Under the pieces are notes generated by a model. It was not told the origin of the DNA and ran no database searches. It worked only from the letters and a program-made list of their open reading frames with translations. Below, one piece after another: positions 27,674 through 40,460 of a stretch of 64,000 nucleotides of DNA (the first letter of the stretch is position 1; each line of letters starts with the position of its first letter). This DNA comes from Ianthella basta. Lineage: Eukaryota; Porifera; Demospongiae; Verongiida; Ianthellidae. The DNA lies in NCBI GenBank assembly GCA_964019415.1, contig OZ025875.1:3517911-3581910 (forward strand). Reading direction: 5' to 3'. A program made the translations under genes and the position numbers.

Positions 27674-30600
27674 ATGCACAATATACTTGTAGCTCTGTAC
27701 TTGAAGCCTAGAGTGCTAGTCCTAGTTGCTTTCTTGTATAGTTTTGTGTTCGCCTGCGTTTTGCTGCAACAAAGCGCCAATGATCTGGGCAAGGAGCAGG
27801 TGCGGTTGATTCCGCTCAGCTACAACGCTAGCGGATACCCACAAGAGGTTTCCTCGACAGAACATAGTAGCATATTCGCAGTACCTCGTGGCTCCCCGTC
27901 CCATGAAAGCAATGTTACTGATCTAGAACAGCCGAAATTGCGCTCCACGGCGCTACCCAGCGACCCGCCAACGCCACTTCAGGACACTACCGAAAGATCG
28001 CTGTTTGGCAAAATATTGGACATTGTGGACATGAGGCTGTTTATTAGTGACAGGGCGCTGTTCAGAAAGTTTCCACAGGCAAAGTACCTGTCTTCTAAAG
28101 CGAACCAACAGTTACGGTACTGCACACTAGAGGCCTTAGCACCAGACTTCTACAACCTCAGTCGCATGGTCAACCAAGAAGATGGCGATCAGTGTACCAA
28201 ACTAGAGGACATGCATTTCACTGGGGCAGAGGGTTTGTCCTCAATGTGGCCTCGCACTGCCCTAGCAAGTTTCCCAGGTTCTGGAAATACCTGGTTACGT
28301 ACCTTGCTAGAACAGTTGACAGGAATCTTCACAGGATCGGAGGATACGTGTGACAGAGTATTGAGAGCAAGTGGCCATCTTGGAGAAGGCATCACCACTA
28401 ATGATGTTCTAGTTATCAAGACTCACTTTGCTAAAGATATCGGCTATGGAAAGGCCATTGTACTTGTTCGTGATCCCTTTGATGCCATATTGGCCGAGTA
28501 TCATAGAAGCACCTTATGGAGTCATGTTGGAAAACTTGAGCCAGCACATTTTGGTAAGACCTATAATAAATTAAACATGCAGGCACTGGCAGATGCACAC
28601 ATGTGCACATGCACACACAATGCAATGTCATGAGAATTATCAATTAATACTAGACTATAACTTTAGCTGATGTGCCATGTGAACACATAATGGGTTAAAT
28701 CTATATATATAAAAAGAGAAGTGCAAAACGGTTGTCCGCGAAGTTCTCCCGCGAGCGGCCACCAATAGAGACCAAACTTTCCCAGATTATGGACGTCATA
28801 CTGGGTCTCGATCTAAGGGGGGCAACGTGCGCGAAGAAGCTCCTGCCGAGGAGCGCGCGGCGAAAAACCTCGAATTAACCGTCCGCCATCTTGGTTTTAC
28901 GGAGACGATATACGGTTTTCCGGGCACGCTCCTATGCTGCCAATACAAAAGTAGAGCCCCAACCGTTGTCCGCGACTCCTCTCGCGAGCGTGACGAATAG
29001 CGACCAAACGTTCCCATCCGTCGCACTCTGTACCCCGTCTCAACATAAGGTGGTAGACGTGCTGAAATAAGCTGCTACCAAGGAGCGCGCGGCGAAAACC
29101 CAGGATGAACCGACCGTCGGCTATCTTGGATCTTGGAAGAAAGTATGCCGTGTCCTAGGCGTTCGCGCAGGTGCGAGGATGACACCCGAGCTAGCGCGAT
29201 GCCGAAGCGGAGAAAAAAGGAAAGATGGGTTGTCTTACACACAGAAACCATCAGCTTCTTACAACTATCCGTTGTTTGTCTACGGTGATCTTCCATGTAA
29301 ACTACATGCACACATGGTAGGTCAGTCACACTGACATCACCAGGCCAGCCTGGACTATCCTTTGCCAGAGCATGCATGACCAGCCAGTGCATTACTAGCT
29401 GGGGCCTGAGTAGCAATGGCATTACCAGCCTGTGTCCGACCAGCTGGCATACACCGAGCACGCGGAGAGACCCGCCCTTCGGGCGGGTCCGTCCGCTAGT
29501 CTATATACAGTGCAAGTTACAATATACACCACTAATCTAAAGTAAATAATATAATATAATATAATATAATATAATATAATATAATTCCCGGGGGGTTAGG
29601 CACCCCTCACGAACATGTGATAGGTGTGCTTTTGAAGTATGGGAGATTTTAAGACTTTTAAATGAGGCAGAATTTTTAATTAGGCCTTCGTTCTTCTACA
29701 AGCAGCCCGCTAAATCTTAATATAAATGTGCATAGCATAATACTTAATGTATTGTGCATTTATATTGATGCATAGTGGTATCTTGTATATGAATGCAACT
29801 GAGCTCGTTGAGACGTGAAACTTGGTGGACACATCCAAGTGGTCCACCTTCCTATGTTATTAGCGGGATTTCTTAATTAGTCTCAAAATGGCTGACATAT
29901 GTGAGGTGTATGATGTATTCAACCAGCCCGGCCCGCTCAGTCATGACATTTGATGGACCTAGCCAGATAATCCAACTGTTCATGTCATTAGCAGGGTTTC
30001 TTAATTAGACGCAAAATGGCCGAGAAAAATGAGGTTCATTGCATATCTTACCGACCCAGCCCTGCTAAGTCATGATACTAAGTGGATGCAGTTAGATGAC
30101 CAATTTCCTCATGTCATTAGCAGTATTGCTTAATTAGTCACAAAATGGAGGCGATGTTTTGAACAATCACATTTTGACACCAATTTGTAGGCATTAGCCG
30201 CTATGCTGGAGCGGAGCAGCACCAACATGTACACTTGCTCACAACTATCCAGTCACAATATCCAGCTACTACACCACCACATAGATAAATACAACCACCA
30301 TCACCACCACCACAGTGGAAGTTGCAATAAGCACACCAGTATAATATTATGTGCTAGAGCTGCAAGAAAACAGACCACCACATCAGGCGCTGCTACCACA
30401 TACTACTCCCACCACCACCACACAGTGCAAGTTACAATATTACGGCCACCACATGCATTCCTAGATGAAAATGACCACCACCACCACCACCACCACATGG
30501 TGCCAGTACAATGCATGCATTCAGTATATGCGCCATTGCTCTAGAAAAAACACCACCACTACCACCACACAGTGCAAGTTACAATATCGCAGCCACCAGC

Positions 30601-31685
30601 TGCACCAGCGCAATGCCGAAGCGGAGAAAAAAGGAAAGAGGGGTTGTCTCACACACAGAAACCATCAGCTTCTTACAACTATCCGTTGTTTGTCTACGGT
30701 GATCTTCCATGTAAATTGCATGCACACATGGTAGGTCAGTCACACTGACAACACCAGGCCAGCCTGGACTATCCTTTGCCAGAGCATGCATGACCAGCCA
30801 GTGCATTACTAGCTAGGTCCTGAGTAGCAATGGCACTACCAGCCTGTGTCCGACCAGCTGGCATGCGCCGAGCACGCGGAGACACCTGCCCGGGTCTGTC
30901 CGCTAGTTGTATATAAATTTGAATTCACTGCATGACCCACAGCACTTGTTTTCTTGCTTCTTCCCAGAGTACTCTATAGATACATTTATAATGAATGCAT
31001 GACTAACATGTATGCACAAATGCATGACTGTACATGTGTGGCTTGTAATGTAATGCAATAAGTAGCTTTTACAAGTGGTGTAGTAGGTGTATTGTGCATG
31101 CTTATGTTGCTTTTGCTATCAGTGAACTGGTCATTCTGCGTTCTTTTTATAGAGACACATTTCTTGAATTGGACAGCAGATGTGGCAAGGCTTCACAAGG
31201 AATGGCTGAAATTTACATCATTTTGGTTGGACGCAAATGTTACAGTTCCAAGAATTGTTGTCAGTTATGATGGCCTGAAGGTTAATCAAACATATACATT
31301 GGTGCAAATCATGAATTTTCTAGGTCTCAAGTACAGCAAGGAGAAGCTAACTTGTGTAACCCAAATGGGAGCAGTTCGAAGCTTCAAACGATCCAAGTCA
31401 AAGGGTGAAAAGTACTACCCTTACACCCTTCACCAAATTTCTCACATTAGAACAGCCATTTTAGCAGCAGGTGATCTCTTGACAGACCATGGCATAGACT
31501 ACAGCAGTTGGCTGCACCATTCAAACGTGCTATATAAGAACGCAGTTTCTGCACTGTGGCACAAAACCAAAATGTCAAGACTTCGGCACAATGCTAACCT
31601 TTCAGCATTGCATCATAATAGTAACCATGGCAGTAGATCTAGCAGACATAACAAAGAAATAATTGATCTCAAAATATTATCATAA
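27674..31685 (+). CDS. ST2: WSCD-like Golgi sulfotransferase, subtype A
   Basis: Exons 27674-28553 and 31153-31685, 470 residues; same architecture and motifs as ST1 (membrane anchor, SFPGSGNTWLR, VLVRDPFDAILAEYHR). The intron is 2.6 kb because a Helitron pair (28700-30906) is inserted; without it the intron would match that of ST4. The acceptor is TTTTTATAG. The C-terminus is 17 residues longer than in ST1 and shares NHGSRSSRHNKEIIDLKILS with ST4, its closest relative. The reading frame is open upstream to 27464 across the palindromic MITE, but the paralogue comparison supports the Met at 27674. Whether the Helitron affects splicing is not known. Confidence 0.88.
28700..29499 (+). mobile_element. 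Helitron (non-autonomous), first of a head-to-tail pair
   Basis: Starts TCTATATATATAAAAAGAG and ends with a GC hairpin (GACCCGCCCTTCGGGCGGGTC core, 29469-29489) 6 bp before CTAG (29496-29499), followed by T: the Helitron 5'-TC and 3' hairpin-CTRR signature. Two diverged internal repeats of about 240 bp (TTGTCCGCGA... AGGAGCGCGCGGCGAAAA) start near 28731 and 28970. It has no Rep/helicase coding, so it would depend on an autonomous partner. It lies in the ST2 intron. Confidence 0.82.
29500..30906 (+). mobile_element. Helitron (non-autonomous), second of a head-to-tail pair
   Basis: Starts TCTATATACAGTGCAAGTTA immediately after the first element and ends ...GTCCGCTAG at 30906, followed by host T. 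Its last 295 bp (30611-30906) are about 90 percent or more identical to the end of the first element (29199-29499). Internal structure: an (ATAAT)n run at about 29546-29585, three tandem units of about 129 bp with TTCTTAATTAG...CAAAATGG (near 29869, 29997 and 30127), and CCACCACC-rich stretches with two more copies of CAGTGCAAGTTACAATAT (30424 and 30574). No transposase coding is seen. Confidence 0.78.
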
Positions 31686-32644
31686 TTATAATTTTGTAAT
31701 AATTTGCAATTGATGGAGTGAAAACACATATCATCTGTGTAAGTGGCTGAAAGTCATGCAGACAGCAGCAGGCACTAGCATCAGTGGCTGTTGGAGGAGT
31801 GGATGGGTACAACTGCATGCAAACCTTGCCTAGCCTGTGCACATTTCATGTTGTAATAATTTATCGTAGGCTTGATTATAGTCCTATGCCGTGCTTCTGA
31901 AATATTAATGATGTATGTAAGGGCTGTGAACATCCACCATTATGGTGTTAGAGAACTGTCTGTTCCCCCAAAGGGTTGTGACAGAAAGCTAAAATGAAAA
32001 ACATGCAGCGAACTCTGTGTACAGCACAGGAATGAACTGTCCAAAGTGGGTACTTACACATGTAACTTCACATAGAGGTTGGTGAATTGCTGTGCTGCAA
32101 GGCTTTTTGAGAATACCATAATTTCTCCTTAGCAGCATTAGGCAGGCAGCATCCAGACATCACTAATTGCAAGCAACCACTTTAACTCTTGATTGCACAG
32201 CAACACAGTGGATGCCCATTATACCCTAGGCTTACATCATGATAATTTATCATTGCTGTGACAAGGTATGGCTGTAGTCCAGCCAACGATTACTTATTAC
32301 AGTTTACTCCTGCCACTAACCTTTGCATTCCTAACTATTCTCGATCTATGACAATAACTCAGCATCAGCATGCACATGCAGCCATAGGCTGCTTACCAAA
32401 CACTTGCAGACTCCATTTCATATGACGACAGCAATGGGAACTGGGTGCTGTGGGTTTACTATGCAAGGGTTGTTCCTCACACTGTGCACTGGCCTCTCTG
32501 AAGATTGATTAGAAGGCATGATTAATTTCTGCCAAGAGGTACATATCACTGTTCTTTAGTGCATGTGATGCTGCGCGCCTGACATTACACATGCTGTGAA
32601 ATGCACCAGTAGTCTTCACACAACATGTACTACCAACATTTGTG
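31686..32644. repeat. Duplicated intergenic spacer downstream of ST2
   Basis: Near-identical to 42670-43630 downstream of ST4 and more diverged from 38960-39880 downstream of ST3. No gene in it. It links the sulfotransferase to the following MALT1-derived fragment within the duplicated unit. Confidence 0.8.
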
Positions 32645-34800
32645 TGTGTGGGCAAGCAACCAATGTTGGCAGCTAGGTGGTAGAAGCCCTTCCTTAATTG
32701 TGTGGGACTCCTAAATGTATTTCTCCCTCTTGTGTGCCTCTACCCATTGTAGAAACAGTGCAATATCATCAGAATAGTGTTCACCAGAGACCCCAGGTGA
32801 CAGCACACAATGCCGTTGACTTGAATGGACCACATGAGGCTCAGTGATGGGATAGACAGATCGGCAGCATATGAGGATGCATGTGGCCAGCCCAGCACCT
32901 GACCAAGAGTGCATAAAAATGTGGAGAAAGCTGGATATACCTCTGGTAGGTGGTATTGCAGTAGTAACTGTCAACACAGTTCAAAGCATGACTCCTGTGC
33001 AGCACACCACAGTGTGTATGTGAGTATTAATAGCTTCATATATGCATTAAGGGTATTAGCTGTAAAAAGTTCTAGTACAATGTCCCTTGCATGGGGCTGC
33101 TCAGATTTGATCTCATGCAGGTGATCGATACTATGCATTTAAGTACTACACTCAATTTGTTTCCAACTGTTTAGATCTCATTTCATCTGCTCGGGCTTGC
33201 TAAAGTACCTCCCTCTGAGCAATGTTGAACTGAGGGGAAAGCTGAATATAGTGATGCTGACCCCTTAGGGGATCGTCTCTAATGTGATGAGAATAACTGT
33301 CTGTGCTGAGTTACAGGGTGTTGAGATAGCCTGGCTCGATCTGCGTCAGTCAATATTGATGTATAGTAAGCACTGACTACCTGTTACTATGCATATTGCC
33401 ATACAAATAGGCCCTGACTGAACTCTGTCCTCTGTCACTGTCCATATTGACATTGAGGCACTGACATTTTCTGTCATCCACATATCTCTGTCTTGTCTAT
33501 ACTGACATTAAGGCACCGACATGCAAGCACTGCATGATACCACAAATACACTATAATTATTGCATGTGCATGATTATGACAGTCATAGTCACTGCTTATT
33601 GAGTATATCTAGCTATACAATGTTCACTGTGAGTACCAAGCGATTATAGCTTGTAGGAGGTCATATGTTTAATGTGTGTGGCCTTGAGTTTAACTCTATG
33701 TATATATAGTGGGAATAGCTAGTGGCTGTGGACCATGGCACTTCATCTTCAGTCTGTGAACTGTAGTTAGTGTACAGTACTACAGGTGCATGTACTGTGT
33801 ATGGCTCGTTAATCATTATACACCACTGTAACAATAAATCCATCACAACAGCATATATAAGCAATTGACTTTATCATGAAAGACAACATTGTGAGCTACA
33901 AATGGTAAGAAAGAGAGGGGGGGATCAATGGCAGTGGACTGGATCAGAGTCAGCAACCTCCAGATCCACGTATAGGCAACCCTCTAGCAGCCAAACCACT
34001 AGTTGGTCACTGCCAACAGCCATTGATCTCCATTCTATTGATCCATTGACACTGATTAGTCAGTGCCCGAGGTTGGAGTTTCAAAGGAGGCTCTGGATTG
34101 AACCCACCCACATTGCTACTTAGGAAGGGAATGAATCAATGGCTGTTGGCAGTGACGTTGACCATGCAGTGGTTCGGCTGCTAAAGGGTCGATCGTCTAT
34201 AGCTCTGGAGGTTGCTGCATGGCTCTGATCTGCATGATCCACTGCCATTCCCCTTCTCTAGCTTTTTCCTACCATGCATGTGTAGTTCACAACATTGCAT
34301 GTCCTTTGTTTACATAACCATGGTACATAGACCATGCATGCATGATCTCCACTAGCATGTCTTTATCATATGAACTCATCTGGTCTTTACACAGAAAGAG
34401 AAAGTGGAATTGAGGTGCGTGACCATGAGGAATGTAAAACTGAGACCCAGCATGTTATTGTTCTCCGGAGCATTTGAAGGCTGGAGTTAACCATGTTCTG
34501 TGATTGTAACCATTCATAATGTTGTATAATTATGCATGCTTGCATGGTGCATGCTTTACTTTGGGCTTGTACAGATTCTAGGAGTGTAACGTACTGTTGT
34601 AGCCAGGACCATGCACAAGCTTCTGCGAGGATTACGCTAGCTTTAGCTTGTAAACTGTTTTGCAAGTGTATTGTGTTCCTCTCTGTGTAAAATTACTGTC
34701 TCTCTGAACAATGGGCACAGAGAACAGCAATTACGTAGGAAGACAGACCTATACACTGCTCCTGCTGCCCTGCACTACGCCATTCTCAAGCCCAGTTAAC
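32645..34800 (+). pseudogene. psiMALT1 copy 1: decayed duplicate of the MALT1 3' end
   Basis: Matches the last four coding exons of MALT1 in order: 32755-32937 (to 22229-22408), about 33196-33360 (to 22833-22996), about 34396-34490 (to 23170-23265) and about 34690-34799 (to 23449-23559), with the flanking introns. In-frame stops are present (for example TGA in the first exon equivalent, TAG in ACCCCTTAG near 33266) and the third exon equivalent ends in TGA. The intron before 34396 is enlarged by a foldback element. Upstream caspase exons are absent, so it can make no paracaspase. Confidence 0.85.
33895..34290. mobile_element. Foldback element inside psiMALT1 copy 1
   Basis: The left arm (about 33897-34050: GATCAATGGCAGTGGA, CAGCAACCTCCAGA, CACTGCCAACAGCCATTGAT) reappears in reverse complement in the right arm (about 34105-34290). 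The same element is in psiMALT1 copy 3 (about 44880-45260) but not in the 173-bp intron at the equivalent place in MALT1. Confidence 0.75.
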
Positions 34801-35285
34801 TATACTGGCTACACAAGTATTATTAAACCCATGTTGAATTGGCTGATCGAGTACTAGTCATGACTATATATTATATGTATCATTTACTGTTTGTTCTTAC
34901 ATAACAAGACATTCTCAATTCAACATTGTTTATCATAAGTATGTCAGCACTTGCAGTGTATGGTGTGAGGCATGCTATCAGACATGTTTGTTGTAAAACG
35001 GAAAGTCAGTTTCCTTGAATATGTGTATACACTGAAGGTCAATGGTGCCATAGGTTTGGCTTTGTATAGAAGCCTCTTTGCAGTGTAGATATAGAGGAGT
35101 TAAGGATTAACCTCTCATTCACACGCAATCTAGACATGTAGCGCCTATATGGCTTATGTAGCCATATACGTGTATGTGTATGTTAGCGTATGACGACAAG
35201 AGCCTATTGCGGGTAGAGGTTAGTTCTTAACGGCTGCTGGCCTGAGGCCCGCACTCGTTCCATCCCTAGTAGCCAAGCATATAAT
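34801..35285. promoter_or_regulatory. ST3 promoter region, subtype B type
   Basis: Near-identical to 45780-46264 upstream of ST5 and different from the subtype A upstream regions near the Met, although the earlier part is recognisably related. It has CATATACGTGTATGTGTATG at about 35163. Subtype A and B genes therefore probably have different promoters. Confidence 0.45.
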
Positions 35286-38200
35286 ATGCTGGTAGCTCTG
35301 ACCTTAAAGCCTAAAGTACTAGTCCTAGTTGCCTTCTTGTATACTTTTGTGTTCGCCTGCGTTTTGCTGCAACATAGCACCAATGATCTGGGCAAGGAGC
35401 AGGTGCGGCCGCTCAACGTCCACCAAGGTAGCGGATATCCAGAAGAGGTTTCTTCGACACAACGCCGCGGCCAATTTGCAGTACCTCTTCCCCCTCCGGC
35501 CGATGAAGACAATGCTACAAAAAAGCCGAAATTGCGCTCCACGGCGCTACCCAGCGACCCGCCAACGCCACTTCAGGACACTACCGAAAGATCGCTGTTT
35601 GGCAAAATATTGGACATTGTGGACATGAGGCTGTTTATTAGTGACAGGGCGCTGTTCAGAAAGTTTCCACAGGCAAAGTACCTGTCCTCTAAAGCGAACC
35701 AACAGTTACGGTACTGCACACTAGAGGCCTTAGCACCAGACTTCTACAACCTCAGTCGCATGATCAGCCAGGAAGATGGCGATCAGTGTACCAAACTAGA
35801 GGACATGCATTTCACTGGGGCAGAGGGTTTGTCATCCCTGTGGCCTCGCACTGCCCTGGCAAGTTTCCCAGGTTCTGGAAATACCTGGTTACGTACTCTG
35901 CTAGAACAGTTGACAGGGATCTTCACAGGATCGGAGGATAGATGCGACAGAGTATTGAGAGCAAGTGGCCATCTTGGAGAAGGCATCACCACTAATGATG
36001 TTCTAGCTATCAAGACTCACTTTGCTGAAGATAACGGCTATGGAAAGGCCATTGTACTTGTTCGTGATCCCTTTGATGCCATATTGGCTGAGTATCACAG
36101 AAGTACTTTATGGAGTCATGTTGGAAAGCTTGAGCCAGCACATTTTGGTAAGACCTATAATAAATTAAACATGCATGCACTGGCAGACACACATGTGCAC
36201 ATGCACACATCATGCCATGTCATGAGAATTAACAGTAATAGAGTATAACTTTAGCTGATGTGCCTTGTGAACACAAAAATTGTATATAAATTTGAATTCA
36301 CTGCACAGCCCATGACGCTTGTTTTCTTGCTTATTCCCAGAGTACTCGATAGATACGTTAATAGTAAATACATGGCTAACTGTATGCACAAATGCATGAC
36401 TGAGTAGCGATTCCAATCCAGATTTCAAACTATTCGACTAGCACTCATTCGTGCACCATATTACTGCACAGTACGTTTCTTTGTGAGTACAACGGTCTTT
36501 ATCCCATCGAAATTGGTTAAGGTTAAGCCACACTCTGCTCTCCATTTAACCGGATAGATGATGTTTTTGTTGTACCGCTTTTGACTTAAGAAAGTATATA
36601 CTTCCTGCGGAAACACATCGGAAACACGTGCTGAACTTGTGGCTAGCGAGCTGCACCTCGTAGCACCGTATCTTGGCCGTTTCTGGACAGATTCGGAAGG
36701 GTTATGGCTCAAATTGAAGCTCTCAACAAGACACAACAAAGTTTTTCATAGACTGTGCCACAGAAGTGAATGATGGTTTAGTAGTTTCACTTGAATCTAC
36801 TTTCTCTCGGCCTTGCATAGATCCTTAAGACTTAGGATCTAGCTGGGCAGAAATCCACTTTTTGCAGAGTTAGTCTCCGTAGGAATAAGAATATTGATGC
36901 ATACTGCGATGATACACCATCACAATAGATGTATATGGGGCTGGCGAACAAGAGATCCTACAAAGTTCTATTTTATAATGTAGTACTAATTTTACAATTC
37001 ATAATAATGACATTGTATTGCATGATTTGATCTGCATGCATGGCCCACTCTACCAGTAGACTTGCAGGGTTGACCGGGTAAGAAGTACAAGGCAGAAAAA
37101 AGTACATTGCTGGCATGCAGGGGTGTCGGGATATACCTAGCATTGGTCTGGCAGAAGTAATAATGTGCAAATATCCTTAAAGTGTTGGCCTACCCCATCC
37201 TGGGAGGTGGGGGCATGCCTGTGGCAAATGTTTGTTAAGTAACCCCTGAGTATAACAATAGTTACCTTCCAACCTTTCCAAACTAAGTGGGCTGTATCTG
37301 CTGTATGTGCACGGCATGCCTCTTCACTATCAGTTTACTGTACACAAAATGCCATTCATTCTGTTCTCATGCCTGCCTCCTCATACCATGTACTATGTAT
37401 ACTTGAAGGCATACTTTAGAAACTCTAGTCATCTGCTGTAAGGCCTCTTCACTATATATCAGCTTACTGTACACAAAATGCCATCCATTCCGTTCTCGTG
37501 TAGCTAAATGATTTGCATGCTTCATGTACACCATAGCTAGAACAGTACTAACAACATATAAATGTGCATATACCTCACAGTATACTCTCATTCAACTATA
37601 TGCACACAAATGTACATAGATACAGCAGTATTATCTTAATTCATGAGCTTGCATGTGTGTACTGACTGCTGCATTCTAGTTTTGCACTATTACTTGGATT
37701 AACAGTGTTAAGCAAGTCTGTTAACTTACAACTCTGTTAAACCATGTTAAGTAAGCTGTTATTGCAAGTTAACAAGATATTTTACAGCTCTGCTAACTAA
37801 GGCAGTTGGTGCAGTGAATGGAAGGAACAGAAATCGGTTTGGGACCGCCACAGCCTAAATGTAGGAGCAGTACCATAGCTTCAAACTCGTTTCCACAAGT
37901 AGAAGTGAGCTAGATGGCCGAAAAACTACATCATATCTACTCCTCAGGAACTGGGCAAATAATATCTGAATGAAGCTAGCGTGTTGCAGCTCCAGCTACT
38001 AAGAAAAATGCAGCTTTCCCCTTTAATCGGCGACACAAACTGCAAGGTAAACGTTACAAACTAGCTTCAACCAGTTTTGGAAGCCTTCATCTATCTTTTA
38101 CACTTGGGAACCTTAAAAATATCACCAAGAATGCTTCTCGTCTGTAGAAATCGCTTCGCGTGAACACGGTAGAGGGTGCCATTTTGTTTATATACGCGCC

Positions 38201-38859
38201 ATGTTGTTCAAAGGTACGCGAGGAATTTGGAGTGGGAATCGGTTTGGAATCGCTACTGTGCATGTGAGGCTTGTAATGTGATCATGCGCAATAAGTATCC
38301 TTTACAAGTAGGTGCATTGTGCATGCGTATGTTGCTTATACTATCAGTGAACTGGTCATTCTGTGTTCTTCTTCCAGTGACACATTACTTAAAGTGGGCA
38401 GCAGATGTGGCAGTGCTTCACAAGGAATGGCTGAAATTCACTTCATTTTGGTTGGGCGCAAATGTTACAGTTCCAAGAATTGTAGTTAGTTATGACGGCC
38501 TGAAGGTCAATCAAACATCTACATTGGTGCAAATCATGAATTTTCTAGGTCTCAACTACAGCAAGAAGAAGCTAACTTGTGTAACCCAAATGGGAGCAGC
38601 TCAAAGCTTCAAACGATCCAAGTCAAAGGGTGAAAAGTACTACCCTTACACCCTTCACCAAATTTCTCACATTAGAACAGCCATTTTAGCAGCAGGTGAT
38701 CTCTTGACAGACCATGGAATAGACTACAGCAGTTGGCTGCACCATTCAAACGTGTTATATAAGAAAGCAGTTTCAGCACTGTGGCAAAAAAACAACATGT
38801 CAAGACTACAACACAATGCCAACCTTTCAAAACTGCAACATGATACAAACCGTACGTAG
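35286..38859 (+). CDS. ST3: WSCD-like Golgi sulfotransferase, subtype B
   Basis: Exons 35286-36147 and 38378-38859, 447 residues. Starts MLVALTLKPK with the same membrane anchor; the stem differs from subtype A (RPLNVHQGSGYPEEVSSTQR). Both PAPS-binding motifs are intact. The codon across the splice junction is GTG (Val) where the subtype A genes have GAG (Glu). The intron is 2.2 kb because of a TIR transposon (36403-38257). The second exon resembles ST1 in its C-terminus (LSKLQHDTNRT). Confidence 0.88.
36403..38257. mobile_element. TIR DNA transposon (non-autonomous or decayed) in the ST3 intron
   Basis: The left end AGTAGCGATTCCAATCC and the right end (reverse complement AGTAGCGATTCCAAACC) form imperfect terminal inverted repeats about 20 bp long. 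The ST1, ST2 and ST4 introns lack it and read across the site (CATGACTGTACATGTG). It contains an internal duplication of about 55 bp (near 37320 and 37445, with TTTACTGTACACAAAATGCC). No transposase is recognisable. A 92-codon minus frame at 36461-36739 has no domain I know. The target duplication is not clear. Confidence 0.78.
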
Positions 38860-39884
38860 CAGTGGATCTATAGCAGACTCAATATAGAGATTGATCTTAA
38901 TATATATCATAATACAATATTGTGGTTCAATTTGTACATATATAATTTTGTTATATTATTATTACTATGACCACCACATGTACATAGTACAAGCTGTGCA
39001 TGAGCATGATAGCAAGTTGCTGAAAGTCAGACAGCAGCCACTATAGCATTGATGTCCATTGGAGTGGCCGGATGGGTACAACTGCAAACTTTGCGTAGCT
39101 TGTGCACATTTCATGTTGTAATAAGTAATTAAAGGCTTGATTATAGTCCTATGCCGTGTTTCTGCAATATTAATGATGTATGTAAGGGCAGTGGTCATCC
39201 ACCATTATGGTGTTAGAGAACTGTCTGTCCCCCAAGGGGTGTGACAGAAAGCTAAAATGAAAAACAGTGAACTCTAGTGTACAGCACAGGAATGAACTGT
39301 TCAAAGTGGGTACTTACACATGTAACTCCGTATAGAGGTTGGTGAATTGCTGTGCTGCAAGGCTTTTTTGCGAATACTATAATTCCTATTTAGCAGCACT
39401 GGGCAGGCAGCATCCAGATATCACCAAGCAACCACTTTTACTTGATTGGACAGCTACACAGTGGATGTCCACTACCCTTACATCATATACATTGCTGTGA
39501 CAAGGCAAGGGGTTGTAGTCTAGCCAATGATTACTTAATTATTACAGTTTATTCCTGCCACTAACCCCTTAATTTCTTTGCATTCCTAATTAACTATTCT
39601 ATGACAGTTACTCAACATCAGCACATGCAGCCATATGCTGCTTACCAAACACTTGCAGACTCCATTTCATATGACGACAGCAATGGGAACTGGGTGCTGT
39701 AGGTTTACTATGCAAGGGTTGTTCCTCACACTGTGCACTGGCATCACTGAAGATTGATTAGAAGTCATGATTAATTTCTGCCAAGAGGTACGTATCACTG
39801 TTCTTTAGTGCATGTTGCATGACATTACACATGCAGTGGAATGCACCAGTGGTCTTCACACAATACTACCAACATTTGTGTGTG
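38860..39884. repeat. Duplicated intergenic spacer downstream of ST3
   Basis: Homologous to 31690-32640 and 42670-43630 but with more small indels, so it belongs to an older duplication. No gene seen. Confidence 0.75.
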
Positions 39885-40460
39885 GGGGCAAGCAACCGAT
39901 GTTGGCAGGTAGGTGGCAGAAGCCCTTCCTTAAATGTGTGGGACTCCTAAATGTACTTCTCCTTCTTGTGTATATACATCTATACATTGTAGAAACAATG
40001 CAATATCATCAGAATACTGTCCACCAGAGACCCCAGGTGACAGCACACAATGTCGTTGACTGGAGTGGACCACATGAGGCTGAGTGATGGGATAGACAGA
40101 TTGGCAGCATATGAGGATGCATGTGGCCAGCCCAGCACCTGACCAAGAGTACATAAAAAGGTGGAGAAAGCTGGATATACCTCTGGTAGGTGGTATTGCA
40201 GTAGTAACTGTCAACACAGTTCAAATGCATGACTCCTGTGCAGCACACCCCAGTGTGTATGTGAGTATTAATAGCTTCATATGCATTAAGGGTATTAGCT
40301 GTAAAAGAACTAGATAACTGTCCTTTGCATGGCTCATAATGGATCTCATGCAGGCGATCGGCACTATGCATTTACGTACCACACTCAATTTGTTTCCAAC
40401 TGTTTAGATCTCATTTCATGCATGCCCTGCTCTCTTCAGCTCTCATGCAAGCCCAGTTAA
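39885..40460 (+). pseudogene. psiMALT1 copy 2: internally deleted duplicate of the MALT1 3' end
   Basis: Contains the equivalent of exon 22229-22408 (about 40004-40188), then the start of the intron leading to the Ig exon (TGTTTAGATCTCATTTCAT near 40405). At about 40424-40430 it jumps directly to the last MALT1 exon (CTCTTCAGCTCTCATGCAAGC...CCCAGTTAA). Two coding exons and their introns are missing. The deletion removed the part that holds the foldback element in the other copies. Confidence 0.82.

Noticed and set aside
32711-32977. Minus-strand frames with SHTMHS-like repeats over the psiMALT1 copies (also 39930-40371 and 43695-43967)
   Set aside because: They are antisense to MALT1-derived exon sequence and recur only because the segment is duplicated.
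38176-38377. Extension of the ST3 second exon upstream to 38176
   Set aside because: The added part is the transposon end and intron; all paralogues splice at the AG just before ACACATTAC.
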